Shown one piece after another: positions 17,055 to 25,640 of a stretch of DNA of 37,666 nucleotides (the first letter of the stretch is position 1; each line of letters starts with the position of its first letter). Origin of the DNA: Akkermansia muciniphila (GTDB lineage: Bacteria > Verrucomicrobiota > Verrucomicrobiia > Verrucomicrobiales > Verrucomicrobiaceae). Location: the NCBI GenBank assembly GCA_945863205.1, contig CAMAZK010000016.1, positions 1 through 37,666 on the forward strand. The letters are read 5' to 3'. The notes beneath the pieces were generated by a model, which searched no databases, was not told the DNA's origin, and worked only from the letters and a program-made list of their open reading frames with translations. The translations under genes and the position numbers were made by a program.

Positions 17055-17088
17055 GCGCGGCGCGACCTTCGGGTCCGCCGCGCTTTTT
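17055..17088 (+). terminator. Rho-independent terminator of the prepilin gene
   Basis: GCGCGGCG-(bulged C)-GACC, loop TTCG, GGTC-CGCCGCGC, then TTTTT. It is a very stable GC stem capped by a UUCG tetraloop, 26 bp after the prepilin stop. Confidence 0.85.
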
Positions 17089-17094
17089 CGTGTC

Positions 17095-17595
17095 TCAAGC
17101 GTACTTGGAGAGCAACTCGACGCTTTTCGAGGGCTCGACTTTTTCATGAAAGTCATCCTCCACCATGCAAACCGGACCGAAGCCGCAGCTCGCGAGGCAT
17201 TCGGCGAATTCGATGCTGTATTTGCCGTCGGGACTCACCGCGATGGGATGATGATGGTCTGTGTGGGAGCGGTCGATGTTCGCCGCCTTGCAAAGCGAGT
17301 CCATCAAATCGTAGCTGCCCGCCATGGCACAGGAAAGAGTGCGGCAGACGCGGATGTGATACTTGCCGGGGGCGCTCTGGCGGAAACCCGGATAAAACGT
17401 CACGACCTCCAGCACTTGGATGGGTTCGAGATCGAGTTTGGCGGCCACCCAGTTCACCGCTTCGTCACTGATGAAGCGAAAGTGATGCTGCACCAGATGC
17501 AGAAGCGGCAGCACGGCGCTGCGTTTCGAAACGGGATAGTGCGAGATCGCCTCGTCCATGCGTTTCTCCAACTCGGCTGGAACTTCAAAGGCCAT
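17095..17595 (-). CDS. nuoE: NADH-quinone oxidoreductase subunit E (24 kDa, [2Fe-2S])
   Basis: A 166-residue NuoE. The N-terminal helical part (YPVSKRSAVLPLLHLVQHHFRFISDEAVNWVAAKL) precedes the thioredoxin-like domain with the four [2Fe-2S] ligands Cys84, Cys89, Cys133 and Cys137, spaced C-x4-C and C-x3-C (CRTLSC, CLASC). VVTFYPGFRQSAPGKYHIRVC is diagnostic. It carries the N1a cluster in the NADH-oxidising module of complex I. ATG 17595 was chosen over 17616 as the better match to family length. It lies 37 bp downstream of nuoD, but nuoF and nuoG do not follow; the next gene is convergent. Confidence 0.93.
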   Translation of the reverse strand: MAFEVPAELEKRMDEAISHYPVSKRSAVLPLLHLVQHHFRFISDEAVNWVAAKLDLEPIQVLEVVTFYPGFRQSAPGKYHIRVCRTLSCAMAGSYDLMDSLCKAANIDRSHTDHHHPIAVSPDGKYSIEFAECLASCGFGPVCMVEDDFHEKVEPSKSVELLSKYA

Positions 17596-17632
17596 TGCGT
17601 GCGTGTCTCGGATCAAAAGTTTACGGGTTTAC

Positions 17633-18892
17633 TCAGCGGTCACACTCTCCCATGACGAAATCCAAGCTGCCAAGCACCGCTGGAATATCGCTGACCATGT
17701 GCCCGGGAAGGAGCTTGGAGAGCATGCTGAGATTCAGGAAGGAAGGGCTGCGGATCTTCAGTCGGTGCGGCACTCCGCCTCCGGTGCTGTTGATGTAGAA
17801 GCCGAGTTCACCCTTTGGATTTTCGGCGGCAAAATAGACCTCCCCGGCGGGGGCGTCGATACCCTGCGTGGAGATGATGAAATGGTGGATCAGCTCCTCC
17901 ATCTTCATCAGGACCTTTTCCTTCTGCGGCAGCAGTCCTTTGGCGTCCGCCACGTTGATCGGGCCTCCCGGCAGACTGGCGAAGACCTGGCGCAGAATGC
18001 GCACGCTCTGCCTCATCTCCTCCATGCGCACCAGATAGCGGTCGTAGCAGTCGCCTTTGGTGCCGACCGGGATGTCGAACTCGTACTTCTCGTAGTCGAG
18101 GTAGGGCTGTGCCTTCCGCAGGTCATGCTCCACTCCAGAGCCACGCAGATTCGGCCCGGTGATGCCGTAGGCGATCGCCTCCGCCTTGGAAATCACGCCG
18201 ATGTCCTGAGTGCGTTCAGTGAAGATGCGGTTGCGTGACAGGAGCTTGTCGATCTCGTCGATCACGGGCTCCAGTTCGTTGAGGAAATGCTTCACCGCAT
18301 CCACGAAACCGTTTGGGAGATCGCGAATCTGCCCGCCGACGCGTGTGTAGCTGGTCGTGAAGCGTGCCCCGGTGAGCTGTTCGCACAGATTGTAGATCTT
18401 CTCGCGTTCGGTGAAGGTGTACAAAAAGACCGTCATCGCGCCGACGTCCATGGCGAAGACTCCGACTCCCAGCATGTGCGCCGAGATGCGGGCCAGCTCG
18501 CAGCAAATGACCCGAATCGCCCGGCCACGCTCCGGCACTTCCCAGCCCATGAGTTTTTCGACCGCCAGAGCGTAGGCGACGTTGTTGGCCAGAGGTGCCA
18601 AGTAATCCAGCCGGTCCGTGTAGGGCACGAACTGGTTGTAGTGCATGTTCTCGGCGATCTTTTCATCGCCGCGATGCAGGAAGCCGACGTCAGGATCAGC
18701 CTTGACGATGATTTCACCGTCCAGTTCCAGCAGGAGGCGCAGCACGCCATGAGTGGCCGGATGGCTGGGCCCCATGTTCAGCACCAGCTTTTCGCCCACG
18801 ATATCGGTCGTCATCTCCTCCACGGCCTCGAGATGCCGCGACGTTTTGGCGGCGGTGTCCGGGGCCTCGTATTCTCGGGTGACGGTGGGCAT
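17633..18892 (-). CDS. nuoD: NADH-quinone oxidoreductase subunit D (49 kDa)
   Basis: A 419-residue NuoD, the quinone-site subunit of complex I. Conserved blocks include LNMGPSHPATHGVLRLLLELDGE, GFLHRGDEKIAE, PYTDRLDYLAPLANN, ELARISAHML, TSYTRVGGQIRDLP, GPNLRGSGVEHDLR, KGDCYDRYLVRMEEMRQS, PKGELGFYINSTGG and the terminal LGSLDFVMGECDR. The first 30 residues are a variable extension. It is the first gene of a two-gene nuoDE unit; nuoA-C would normally precede it but the upstream DNA is a divergent secreted-enzyme gene. A perfect 18-bp palindrome lies 66 bp upstream of the start. Confidence 0.95.
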   Translation of the reverse strand: MPTVTREYEAPDTAAKTSRHLEAVEEMTTDIVGEKLVLNMGPSHPATHGVLRLLLELDGEIIVKADPDVGFLHRGDEKIAENMHYNQFVPYTDRLDYLAPLANNVAYALAVEKLMGWEVPERGRAIRVICCELARISAHMLGVGVFAMDVGAMTVFLYTFTEREKIYNLCEQLTGARFTTSYTRVGGQIRDLPNGFVDAVKHFLNELEPVIDEIDKLLSRNRIFTERTQDIGVISKAEAIAYGITGPNLRGSGVEHDLRKAQPYLDYEKYEFDIPVGTKGDCYDRYLVRMEEMRQSVRILRQVFASLPGGPINVADAKGLLPQKEKVLMKMEELIHHFIISTQGIDAPAGEVYFAAENPKGELGFYINSTGGGVPHRLKIRSPSFLNLSMLSKLLPGHMVSDIPAVLGSLDFVMGECDR

Positions 18893-18957
18893 GAACGCAG
18901 AAATGGGGGAACTGAGCCTTTACCTATCTACGCAGCCCAAAGAGCGGCAAGACGAAT

Positions 18958-18975
18958 TTGTGAAAAATTTCACAA
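18958..18975. promoter_or_regulatory. Candidate operator palindrome in the nuoD / heparinase-like intergenic region
   Basis: TTGTGAAAAATTTCACAA is a perfect 18-bp palindrome in a 214-bp divergent promoter region, 66 bp upstream of nuoD and about 130 bp upstream of the secreted-enzyme gene. The half-site TTGTGAAA resembles an HTH-dimer operator. No regulator gene is adjacent. Confidence 0.45.
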
Positions 18976-19106
18976 GCTCCCGGCATTGCCCGGAGTTTGT
19001 GACGGCGGTGAAACGAAGAACCCGCCGTTTGCGCCAAGGCCCGGCCTCCGGTCAGCGTTTAGTCTTGACCTGCAGGCTCCCTGCCGCTGGTTTATTGAAT
19101 ATCGCC

Positions 19107-21377
19107 ATGAAAACTCTCCCGCGCTTCTTCTCCTTCGCTGCCATCGGCCTGCTCGCCGCCGGCAGCGCTATCGCACAGCTCGCCGAAGAATACCGCATGT
19201 GGACAAACACGTCCGGCAAGCAAGTCGAAGCCACGCTCGTGTCCGTGGATGCGGCGTCCAAGACGCTGAAGATCAAGATGAAGGACGGACGCGAGTTCGA
19301 TGTGGCCATCGCCACGCTGAGTCCTGCGGACTTCGAATACGCGAAGGCGCGTTACGCCGCGATGCAGGCGGCTCCCGCGACGGCCACTCCAGCACCGGCG
19401 GCGGCGCCCGCTGCCGCGGCGAAGGCGCCTGCCAAGATCGCCGGAGCTCCCGCGCCACCGCGCCCGCCCGTCACCGTGCTGCCGCTTTCGAAATTCAAGG
19501 CACCCGCCGTGAATGATTTTCTCAGCGGCATCCAAAAAGTCCGCCCCAGGCTGATCCACAATGCTGCCGGTTGGACGTATCTGAAGGGCCAGATCGCCGC
19601 CGACCCCGTGCTGGCGAAGATCTTTGAGGCGATGAAGGCCTCCGGCGAAGACCTGCTGCAGGACCCGGGACTGACGCGCATCAATGGCGACACTGGTGGC
19701 GAAGGGCCGAAGGCCATCTATCGCATGGGCCTCCTCGCAGCGCTTCACTACTGCGATGGCGACCTTAAATGGCAGGACAAGGGTGTCCAGGAGCTCACCG
19801 GCCTGACGGACAAGATCGCCTTTCGAGACTGGCATCCAGAACTGATGGACAACGTCGCCGACATGGTGGTCGCCGTCTCCCTCGGCTACGACTGGTTCAA
19901 CGCCAGCCTCAATGCCCAGCAGAAGACCGAAATCCGCACCTTTTTGATGGAGAAGGGCATCGACGCCCTGGTAGCGCATCTGGAAGGCGAAGAAATCCCC
20001 GAAACCGCGAAGGGAACCTCTGGCGGGCAGACCGCCAGCAAGAAGGCCGCTCCAAAAAAGGCCGCCCCCAAGTCCGATGACAAACTTCCCCCGGACAGCG
20101 AACACATGGCAGCCGCCACCGCGCTGCTCATCGCCGCCGTCTGTTTCGTCGATGACGACCCCGCGATTGCAAAGAAAGCGGCCGATGCCGGCGCGAAGGT
20201 CTTTGGCAAAGGCATCGTCCGCTTCGCCCCGGCCGGGGTGTGGCCGGAGGGCATCCAGGCCGGAGAAAAGGTCATGGACTATGTGGCGATGCTCGTCCAA
20301 TCCCTGAAATCCGCCGCCGGACGCGATCTGGGCCTCAGCCTTCTGGAAGGCATCCCGCAGTTCGGTGTAGCCCGCATGCACCTCATCGGCACCACCGGCC
20401 AGTCCTTTAATTTCGGCGACTCCGCCGGCACCACCTCTACGCGTCCCTGGGTCGCCACCTGGCTCTGCGGCCTTCACGGCAATCCCGGCATCCCTGCCGT
20501 CGCCGCCGCAGGCAAGCAGGCGGTGTCAGCCGACTACTTCGGCCAGGTCGGCCACTTTCTTTATTACAATCCTCATGCCGCCGGGAACGGCACCGCCGAC
20601 TCCCTCGACTTTTCGATCCCCGGTGGAATCGTTGCGACTTTGCGCAGCGGATGGGAGCGCACCGACTACTTCGTGGCGATCAAAGGCGGTGACAATGAAG
20701 ACCCCAATGCGCAGCTCGACATCGGCAGCTTCGTCCTCGACGCCGGCGGCCAGCGCTGGGCCGTCGAACTGGGTGCGGAAAGTGACCGCGTGGGCGGCTT
20801 CAAGCCCGCCGCCGACCGCACCAAGCGCTACGAACTCTACCTCGAAGGCACTCTGGGGCAGAACACGCTCGTCCTGGATGGCAATCAAGAGCTCGATGCC
20901 AAGGCCGCCGTGCTGCTGGGCGTGTCCACACCGGAGCAGGGTGTCGCCGCCGTGGACATGACCCGGGCCTACTCCAAGCCCGCCAAGGACGTTTTCCGCG
21001 GCGCCATGGTCGTGCGTGGTGCCAAGCCCTATGTCGTTCTGCAGGACGACCTGCTGATGAAGAACAGCGGCACCATCACCTGGAAGATGCACACCAAGGC
21101 CGAGATCGCGCCCGACGGCGCCTCCGCCAAGCTGACTCTGGGTGGAAAAACGCTCGTCGCCACCATCGTGTCACCCGCAGGCGCCACTTTCAGCACCGGC
21201 ACGCCTCCAGAGGCTGCCAATGCCCAGGCACGCGATCTTGTCCGTGAGAAGGTCAACATCCTCCAGGCCATCCTGCCGGAGGCGAAGGGACAACAGAGCC
21301 TCTGCATCACCTTCGCCCTCGACGAAGCCGCCGCCCACACGCCCACTCCCGTGGCCGACTGGGTGCCGAAGAAGTGA
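19107..21377 (+). CDS. Secreted SHD1 plus heparinase II/III-like protein
   Basis: A 756-residue secreted protein. The signal peptide is MKTLPRFFSFAAIGLLAAGSAIA. An SHD1-type domain at about 25-85 has EYRMWTNTSGKQVEATLVSV, LKIKMKDGREFDVAIATLS and DFEYAKARY. An Ala/Pro linker leads to an alpha-helical toroid and then a beta-sandwich resembling heparinase II/III-family proteins (GDNEDPNAQLDIGSFVLDAGG, RWAVELGAESDRVGG). A Lys/Ala/Pro insert (SKKAAPKKAAPKSDDK) interrupts the helical domain near nucleotide 20035-20085. These proteins are usually polysaccharide lyases, but the substrate cannot be told here. ATG 19107 begins the signal peptide; the frame open from 18753 overlaps nuoD. The stop abuts the Xer gene's stop with no gap. 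Confidence 0.8.
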   Translation: MKTLPRFFSFAAIGLLAAGSAIAQLAEEYRMWTNTSGKQVEATLVSVDAASKTLKIKMKDGREFDVAIATLSPADFEYAKARYAAMQAAPATATPAPAAAPAAAAKAPAKIAGAPAPPRPPVTVLPLSKFKAPAVNDFLSGIQKVRPRLIHNAAGWTYLKGQIAADPVLAKIFEAMKASGEDLLQDPGLTRINGDTGGEGPKAIYRMGLLAALHYCDGDLKWQDKGVQELTGLTDKIAFRDWHPELMDNVADMVVAVSLGYDWFNASLNAQQKTEIRTFLMEKGIDALVAHLEGEEIPETAKGTSGGQTASKKAAPKKAAPKSDDKLPPDSEHMAAATALLIAAVCFVDDDPAIAKKAADAGAKVFGKGIVRFAPAGVWPEGIQAGEKVMDYVAMLVQSLKSAAGRDLGLSLLEGIPQFGVARMHLIGTTGQSFNFGDSAGTTSTRPWVATWLCGLHGNPGIPAVAAAGKQAVSADYFGQVGHFLYYNPHAAGNGTADSLDFSIPGGIVATLRSGWERTDYFVAIKGGDNEDPNAQLDIGSFVLDAGGQRWAVELGAESDRVGGFKPAADRTKRYELYLEGTLGQNTLVLDGNQELDAKAAVLLGVSTPEQGVAAVDMTRAYSKPAKDVFRGAMVVRGAKPYVVLQDDLLMKNSGTITWKMHTKAEIAPDGASAKLTLGGKTLVATIVSPAGATFSTGTPPEAANAQARDLVREKVNILQAILPEAKGQQSLCITFALDEAAAHTPTPVADWVPKK

Positions 21378-22265
21378 TCAGGCCCGCGGGTGGGACTTTT
21401 CATACACCTCCTTCATGCGTTGCGTGGAGACATGCGTGTAGATCTGCGTGGTAGAAAGGCTCGCGTGCCCCAGCAGCTCCTGCACGCTGCGCAAGTCGGC
21501 GCCGTTGTTCAGCAGATGCGTGGCAAAGCTGTGACGCAACTTGTGCGGCGTGAGATGCACCGGCAATCCTGACGCGCGCCAGTATTTCGTGATCACATCG
21601 GCCACCGCCTGCGTGGTGATGCGCCGCCGCAGCTTGCTCAGAAACAGCGCACCGTCATGCACGCCCGCCTTCGCGCGGTAGCGCTGGACGGCCTCCAGCG
21701 CCACGCCACCCACCGGGCAGAGCCGCTCCTTGCTGCCTTTGCCGAAGACGCGCACTGTCTCGGTGTACGTGTCGATGTCCGCCACGTTCAGCGCCACGAG
21801 CTCGCTCAGCCGCATGCCGGTGCTGTAAAAGAGCTCCAGGATCGCCGCGTCACGCTTCGATTTTTCCATCGTTAGCGGCAGGTTCAGCATCCCCTCGATC
21901 TGCGTCACCGTCAGCACCACCGGCAGCTTTTTCTCGCGCTTCGGCAGTTGCACTTCCAGCAGCGGGTTCGTCTTCCATCCCTGCCGCCGGGTCAGCCATT
22001 TGAAAAAACTCCGCAGCGCCGCGAACTGCAGCCGGATCGTCGCCCGGCCGCGTTCCTTCTTCATCAGATCGAAAAGCAGGGCGCGGAAGTCATCCGCTGT
22101 CATCTTGTCCCAGCCCTCAAACGGCGTGCGCCATTCCCGGAACTGCCGCAGCGCCAGCTCATAGTTAGCCAGCGTGCGCTCCGACGAGCGCCGCTCCGAG
22201 TTCATGAATTCGAGAAAGTCCCTGGCGAGCGGATCGCCTGCGGGGCTGGAGTCTGGGGCGGCCAT
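21378..22265 (-). CDS. Tyrosine recombinase XerC/XerD
   Basis: A 295-residue tyrosine recombinase. The N-terminal SAM-like core-binding domain (FLEFMNSERRSSERTLANYELALRQF, ATIRLQFAALRSFFKWL) precedes the catalytic domain. All catalytic residues are present: Arg in STGMRLSEL, Lys in GKGSKERL, His and Arg in HKLRHSFATHLL, His in LGHASLSTTQ and the Tyr nucleophile in IYTHVS. Length and motifs fit the chromosome-dimer-resolving XerC/D rather than a phage integrase. ATG 22265 was chosen; a TTG at 22301 is possible. No att or dif site was recognised nearby. Its stop is directly back-to-back with the heparinase-like stop, sharing the palindrome TGATCA. Confidence 0.92.
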   Translation of the reverse strand: MAAPDSSPAGDPLARDFLEFMNSERRSSERTLANYELALRQFREWRTPFEGWDKMTADDFRALLFDLMKKERGRATIRLQFAALRSFFKWLTRRQGWKTNPLLEVQLPKREKKLPVVLTVTQIEGMLNLPLTMEKSKRDAAILELFYSTGMRLSELVALNVADIDTYTETVRVFGKGSKERLCPVGGVALEAVQRYRAKAGVHDGALFLSKLRRRITTQAVADVITKYWRASGLPVHLTPHKLRHSFATHLLNNGADLRSVQELLGHASLSTTQIYTHVSTQRMKEVYEKSHPRA

Positions 22266-22344
22266 GAGCGCAAGGCTAGCGGTGCGTGGTCGTGCTGCCA
22301 AACGCGACTTTTGCCTTCTCCTGCATCTGCGTTAGAATGCGGCC

Positions 22345-23130
22345 ATGACACCTCGCGACAACCCGTTTCCCGGCATGGACCCGTGGATGGAAGCCACCTG
22401 GTCCGACGTGCATTTATCTCTCATCGGCTACATTCGTGACGCTGTCTCGGAGGCTCTGCCGCCCGACCTGCGCGTGCGCTCGGAGCAGCAGGTCAGCATC
22501 GGCAATGAAGGGGAGCGCCGCCGCCCGGATGTCGCCGTGCTCGAGTCCTGGAAGCAGGGCATCCCGCCGCAGTGGCAGCCGACGGTGGAGGGCGGTGCCG
22601 TGATGACCGCCGAGCCTGAAATCGTCATGGTGGATGATGAAACGCTGCGGTGGATCGAAATTCGCGATCGCAGCGGCCTGCTCGTCACCGTCATTGAAGT
22701 GCTCAGCCCCACGAACAAAGGCTGGGATCAGGCGAACTACCTCGCCCGCCAGAACACCTACCTGCACAGCCGGGTCAACCTCGTGGAGATCGATCTTCTG
22801 CGGGCGGGCCGCCACACCGTGGCCCTGCCGGCGGAAAATGTGCGCGAGCCCGGGGAAAGCGCACGCTACCTCGCCTGCGTGGTGCGGGATGCGCAGCCCA
22901 CCTCCCGCGAGGTCTATTACATGCCGTTGCGGGAGCGCCTGCGCGCCATCCGCATCCCGCTGCGGGTCACGGATGCCGATGTCGTGCTGGATCTGCAGCC
23001 GCTGGTGGACCGCTGCTACCGCACCGGAGCTTACTGGCAGACGGACTACTCGCGTCCGCCCGCCCCGCCCCTCGGGGAAGCGGACGCCGCTTGGGCGCGG
23101 GAGCTGTTGCAGGCCGCCGGACGGCTCTGA
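22345..23130 (+). CDS. DUF4058 family protein
   Basis: A 261-residue DUF4058 protein. The family start NPFPGMDPWMEATWSDVHLSLI is clear. RRPDVAVLES, RWIEIRDRSGLLVTVIEVLSPTNKG and SRVNLVEIDLLRAGRH follow, a core that resembles PD-(D/E)XK-like or Uma2-type folds (a tentative comparison). The family is abundant in Cyanobacteria, Planctomycetota and Verrucomicrobiota, often in many copies, with no known function. It diverges from the Xer gene (79 bp between starts) and is convergent with the rhomboid-like gene, 8 bp between stops. Confidence 0.85.
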   Translation: MTPRDNPFPGMDPWMEATWSDVHLSLIGYIRDAVSEALPPDLRVRSEQQVSIGNEGERRRPDVAVLESWKQGIPPQWQPTVEGGAVMTAEPEIVMVDDETLRWIEIRDRSGLLVTVIEVLSPTNKGWDQANYLARQNTYLHSRVNLVEIDLLRAGRHTVALPAENVREPGESARYLACVVRDAQPTSREVYYMPLRERLRAIRIPLRVTDADVVLDLQPLVDRCYRTGAYWQTDYSRPPAPPLGEADAAWARELLQAAGRL

Positions 23131-23138
23131 GGCCCGGC

Positions 23139-23921
23139 TCAGCCGCGTTTCGCCCGGCATTCGGTGCAGATTTCATCACCGGAGTCGAGCACGCGGAATT
23201 CGAGGTGCGGATTGTCGATCTCCGTCTTCTTGCAGTCCACGCACTGGTGGAAGAACGACCCCTGCGGCAGTTGCGCCGACTCGAACCGGCTCCGCCGCGC
23301 CGCCACCTTCCCCTGGTGCAGCCACATCTGCGCAAAGTGCGGGCCGAAGACGACTAGGAAGTTCAAATTGGCAAACAGGATCAGGAAGATCGACGCTGGC
23401 GACCCCAGGAACATGAAGAACATCGCGCCGGCGCTCAGCAGCGCGATCCATTTCATCTTCACCGGAATGATGAAAAACAGCAGGATCTCCTCGTTCGGGA
23501 TCAGCACCGCCACGGCGAACAGGATCGTGTTCAGCAGCCAGTAGCTCGTCAGCGGAAAACCGAAGAACAGGCTCCACACCCCCAGGCTCAGCACCAGCCA
23601 CAGCACATAGAGATTCACTCGAAAGGCGCCCCACGACTCCTCCAGCACCCGGCCCAGCCACAGCGTGAAATAGGACGTCAGCAGGCAGGCGAAGGCGCTG
23701 GTGAAGGGCGGCACCAGCACATGCGAAAACAGCAGCCACACCTGTCCGGAGAGCACCTTGTCCGCCTGTGGCATCACCGACTTCAGCACCACGGCCTGCA
23801 TCTCTGGCGGACCCGCGTACATCATCAGAAACACGATCATCTGCAGCACCGCGAGGATCTGCACGAGGCCGGGGATCGCGAAACGTCCGAACTTGGACTC
23901 TAAAGTGGAGATGATCGACAT
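23139..23921 (-). CDS. Rhomboid-like membrane protein with C-terminal zinc ribbon
   Basis: A 260-residue protein with about five or six membrane segments in its first 190 residues and a soluble C-terminal zinc ribbon (CVDCKK ... CTEC; C-x2-C pairs about 27 residues apart). The membrane part follows a rhomboid/Derlin-like pattern: GQVWLLFSHVLVPP, LGRVLEESWGAFR and IPNEEILLFFIIPVKMKWIAL. The rhomboid protease Gly-x-Ser and the TM6 catalytic His are not seen, so it is probably a catalytically inactive member that binds transmembrane proteins. ATG 23921 is the first Met of the frame. The stop of the NosR-like gene upstream lies 23 bp away on the same strand, so it may belong to the same transcript. 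Confidence 0.75.
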   Translation of the reverse strand: MSIISTLESKFGRFAIPGLVQILAVLQMIVFLMMYAGPPEMQAVVLKSVMPQADKVLSGQVWLLFSHVLVPPFTSAFACLLTSYFTLWLGRVLEESWGAFRVNLYVLWLVLSLGVWSLFFGFPLTSYWLLNTILFAVAVLIPNEEILLFFIIPVKMKWIALLSAGAMFFMFLGSPASIFLILFANLNFLVVFGPHFAQMWLHQGKVAARRSRFESAQLPQGSFFHQCVDCKKTEIDNPHLEFRVLDSGDEICTECRAKRG

Positions 23922-23944
23922 GAATGCCTGTTGGTAGCCGGGTT

Positions 23945-25609
23945 TCAGCCCGGAGCAAAGAGAACAACCGCCGCGACGCAGAACGCCGCCAGCCAGTCAC
24001 GCACGCCAAAGCGATCCCCATCCCCCGTGAAGCGCAGCAGCTTGAACAGCGCCCCCGTCGGGCAACCGTAGCGGCAGTAGGCCAGCGGCGTCACCAGCGA
24101 CCACGCCAACCCCGCCACCGCGATCCCGATACTGGCCCAGCCCGCCACGCGAAACAGATACGCGTCGAACGGCTCCAGCGCGTTCAGATCCACCGGCAGC
24201 GCAAAAACCACGCTGAAAAAGACGAACGCCAACAGCACGAACGGCAGCCTCGAAAGCAGCTTATCCACCCGTTTCGAAGGCGACCAGCGCAGCGGCAGCC
24301 GCTTTGCCACCAGTTGCTGCAAAGCGCCGTGGGGACAGATGTGATGACAGTACAACTGCTTGGAGGTGAAAACCGGCCCCAGCAGCGCCACGGCGGCCAG
24401 GAGCACCAGTCCGGACGCGTTTCGCCACGGCGAGCCATGCAGGCTCCAACCCGCCAGCAGCCCCTGAGAGAGCATCTCCCCCGCGATGAAGCCGCCATAA
24501 ACCACCAACAGCGCGTGATGCAGATGCCGGCACCACGCCCGGCCCCTCAGCGGCGTAAACGCCATCACAAAGGCAGCCAGGACGACCGCCACATGCCCCG
24601 AATCCTGCCAGCGCCAGCGAATCCGCGTCCACCAGCCGCGCTTCGCTTCCGCATCCTTCATCCAGGCCTCCGCCCGCACGCGCACACCCTCCGCCACGCC
24701 GAAGCTCGTCTGCGTCGCCCCGGAAACGCCCTCCACTCCTGCTGCGGCAAAGTCCATCTTCGCGATCTCCTCCACGGCCATGCCGTCAAAGGTCTTCAAA
24801 AACGCCGAATCGTCCGTGACGTAGCCGACATACTGCTCGTTGTCGTAGCTCCGGCGCAAAGTCATGTTGCGGAGCGTGGAGCCTGTCGCATCCAGCAGTA
24901 AAAAAGTGTCGCTCGGCCCCTTGTAGCCCACCACTCCGTCCGATGCGGGCGCCGTGCGGGCTGCCAGCGCGATCACCGCTCCCTTTTCATCGAGAACTTC
25001 CATGGAGCCGGGATGCGCCGCCGACTCGCGCAGGCCTGCGGCCTTCGGCTCCAGCTTTTTCACCTCCTCCAGCGTGAGGGCGTCAGGAAAACGCAGCGAA
25101 GTCGCGGCGCTTTTACCCAGACGGCGCAGCACTCCCTCCGCGATCGCGCTGCTCGTCAGCGTCGCCCCTGAAACGGCATCCACCTGCAGGTTCGCCATCT
25201 CCGCCGGCTTCTTGTCCGTGAACTGCTTGAAGAACGACCGCGCCCCCACCACCTCCGCCACATGATCCGTCGTATCGCTGCTCTTCAGGATGCGCAGCCC
25301 CAGCACCCGGCCGCGTGAATCCAGCGCGATCAGCGTGTTCGTCGGCCCGGCATAGCCGATGATGTCGTCCGCCTCCGGCGAGGTCTGCATCACATGTCCC
25401 AGCGTGATGCCCGACTCATCCTGCACCGCCAGCATGCCGCCCTGCGGAGCCAAAACCGCCGCAGATGGAAAGTAGTCACGCACCCGCTCCACGCTGAGTT
25501 CCACCGGCCCTGGCTGATGCGAACGCCGGATCGCAAACACGACCGCCACCAGCAGCGCCACGCGCCAAAGGCGCAGCGTGATGGATCTCCAGCGGTGGGT
25601 CGTCGGCAT
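23945..25609 (-). CDS. NosR-like membrane flavoprotein with two FMN-binding domains
   Basis: A 554-residue protein. A TM helix at about 11-27 leads to two extracytoplasmic FMN-binding domains. The first carries the ApbE-type attachment motif D144-x-x-S-G-A-T150. The second has E293-x-x-S-G-A-T299, with Glu in place of the motif Asp. A polytopic region follows (VVLAAFVMAFTPL, GLVLLAAVALLGPVFT). It contains two C-x3-C-P motifs, YCHHICPHGAL and YCRYGCPTGALF, as in the membrane core of NosR/NirI/PceC. Such proteins pass electrons between quinol and an extracytoplasmic acceptor. The two four-cysteine ferredoxin clusters of full NosR are absent. No nos genes or apbE are adjacent. ATG 25609 lies 31 bp downstream of the histidine kinase stop. 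Longer starts (to 25747) overlap that gene. Confidence 0.85.
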   Translation of the reverse strand: MPTTHRWRSITLRLWRVALLVAVVFAIRRSHQPGPVELSVERVRDYFPSAAVLAPQGGMLAVQDESGITLGHVMQTSPEADDIIGYAGPTNTLIALDSRGRVLGLRILKSSDTTDHVAEVVGARSFFKQFTDKKPAEMANLQVDAVSGATLTSSAIAEGVLRRLGKSAATSLRFPDALTLEEVKKLEPKAAGLRESAAHPGSMEVLDEKGAVIALAARTAPASDGVVGYKGPSDTFLLLDATGSTLRNMTLRRSYDNEQYVGYVTDDSAFLKTFDGMAVEEIAKMDFAAAGVEGVSGATQTSFGVAEGVRVRAEAWMKDAEAKRGWWTRIRWRWQDSGHVAVVLAAFVMAFTPLRGRAWCRHLHHALLVVYGGFIAGEMLSQGLLAGWSLHGSPWRNASGLVLLAAVALLGPVFTSKQLYCHHICPHGALQQLVAKRLPLRWSPSKRVDKLLSRLPFVLLAFVFFSVVFALPVDLNALEPFDAYLFRVAGWASIGIAVAGLAWSLVTPLAYCRYGCPTGALFKLLRFTGDGDRFGVRDWLAAFCVAAVVLFAPG

Positions 25610-25640
25610 GCGCGGACCGTTAGCCGCCCGGCGCGGAAAG

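Noticed and set aside
19092..20477. 461-residue ORF opposite the heparinase-like gene
   Set aside because: Composition is that of a reverse reading of a GC-rich gene; no domain recognised.
21378..22265. Phage or integron integrase
   Set aside because: Length, motif set and lack of att sites or cargo fit a housekeeping XerC/D.
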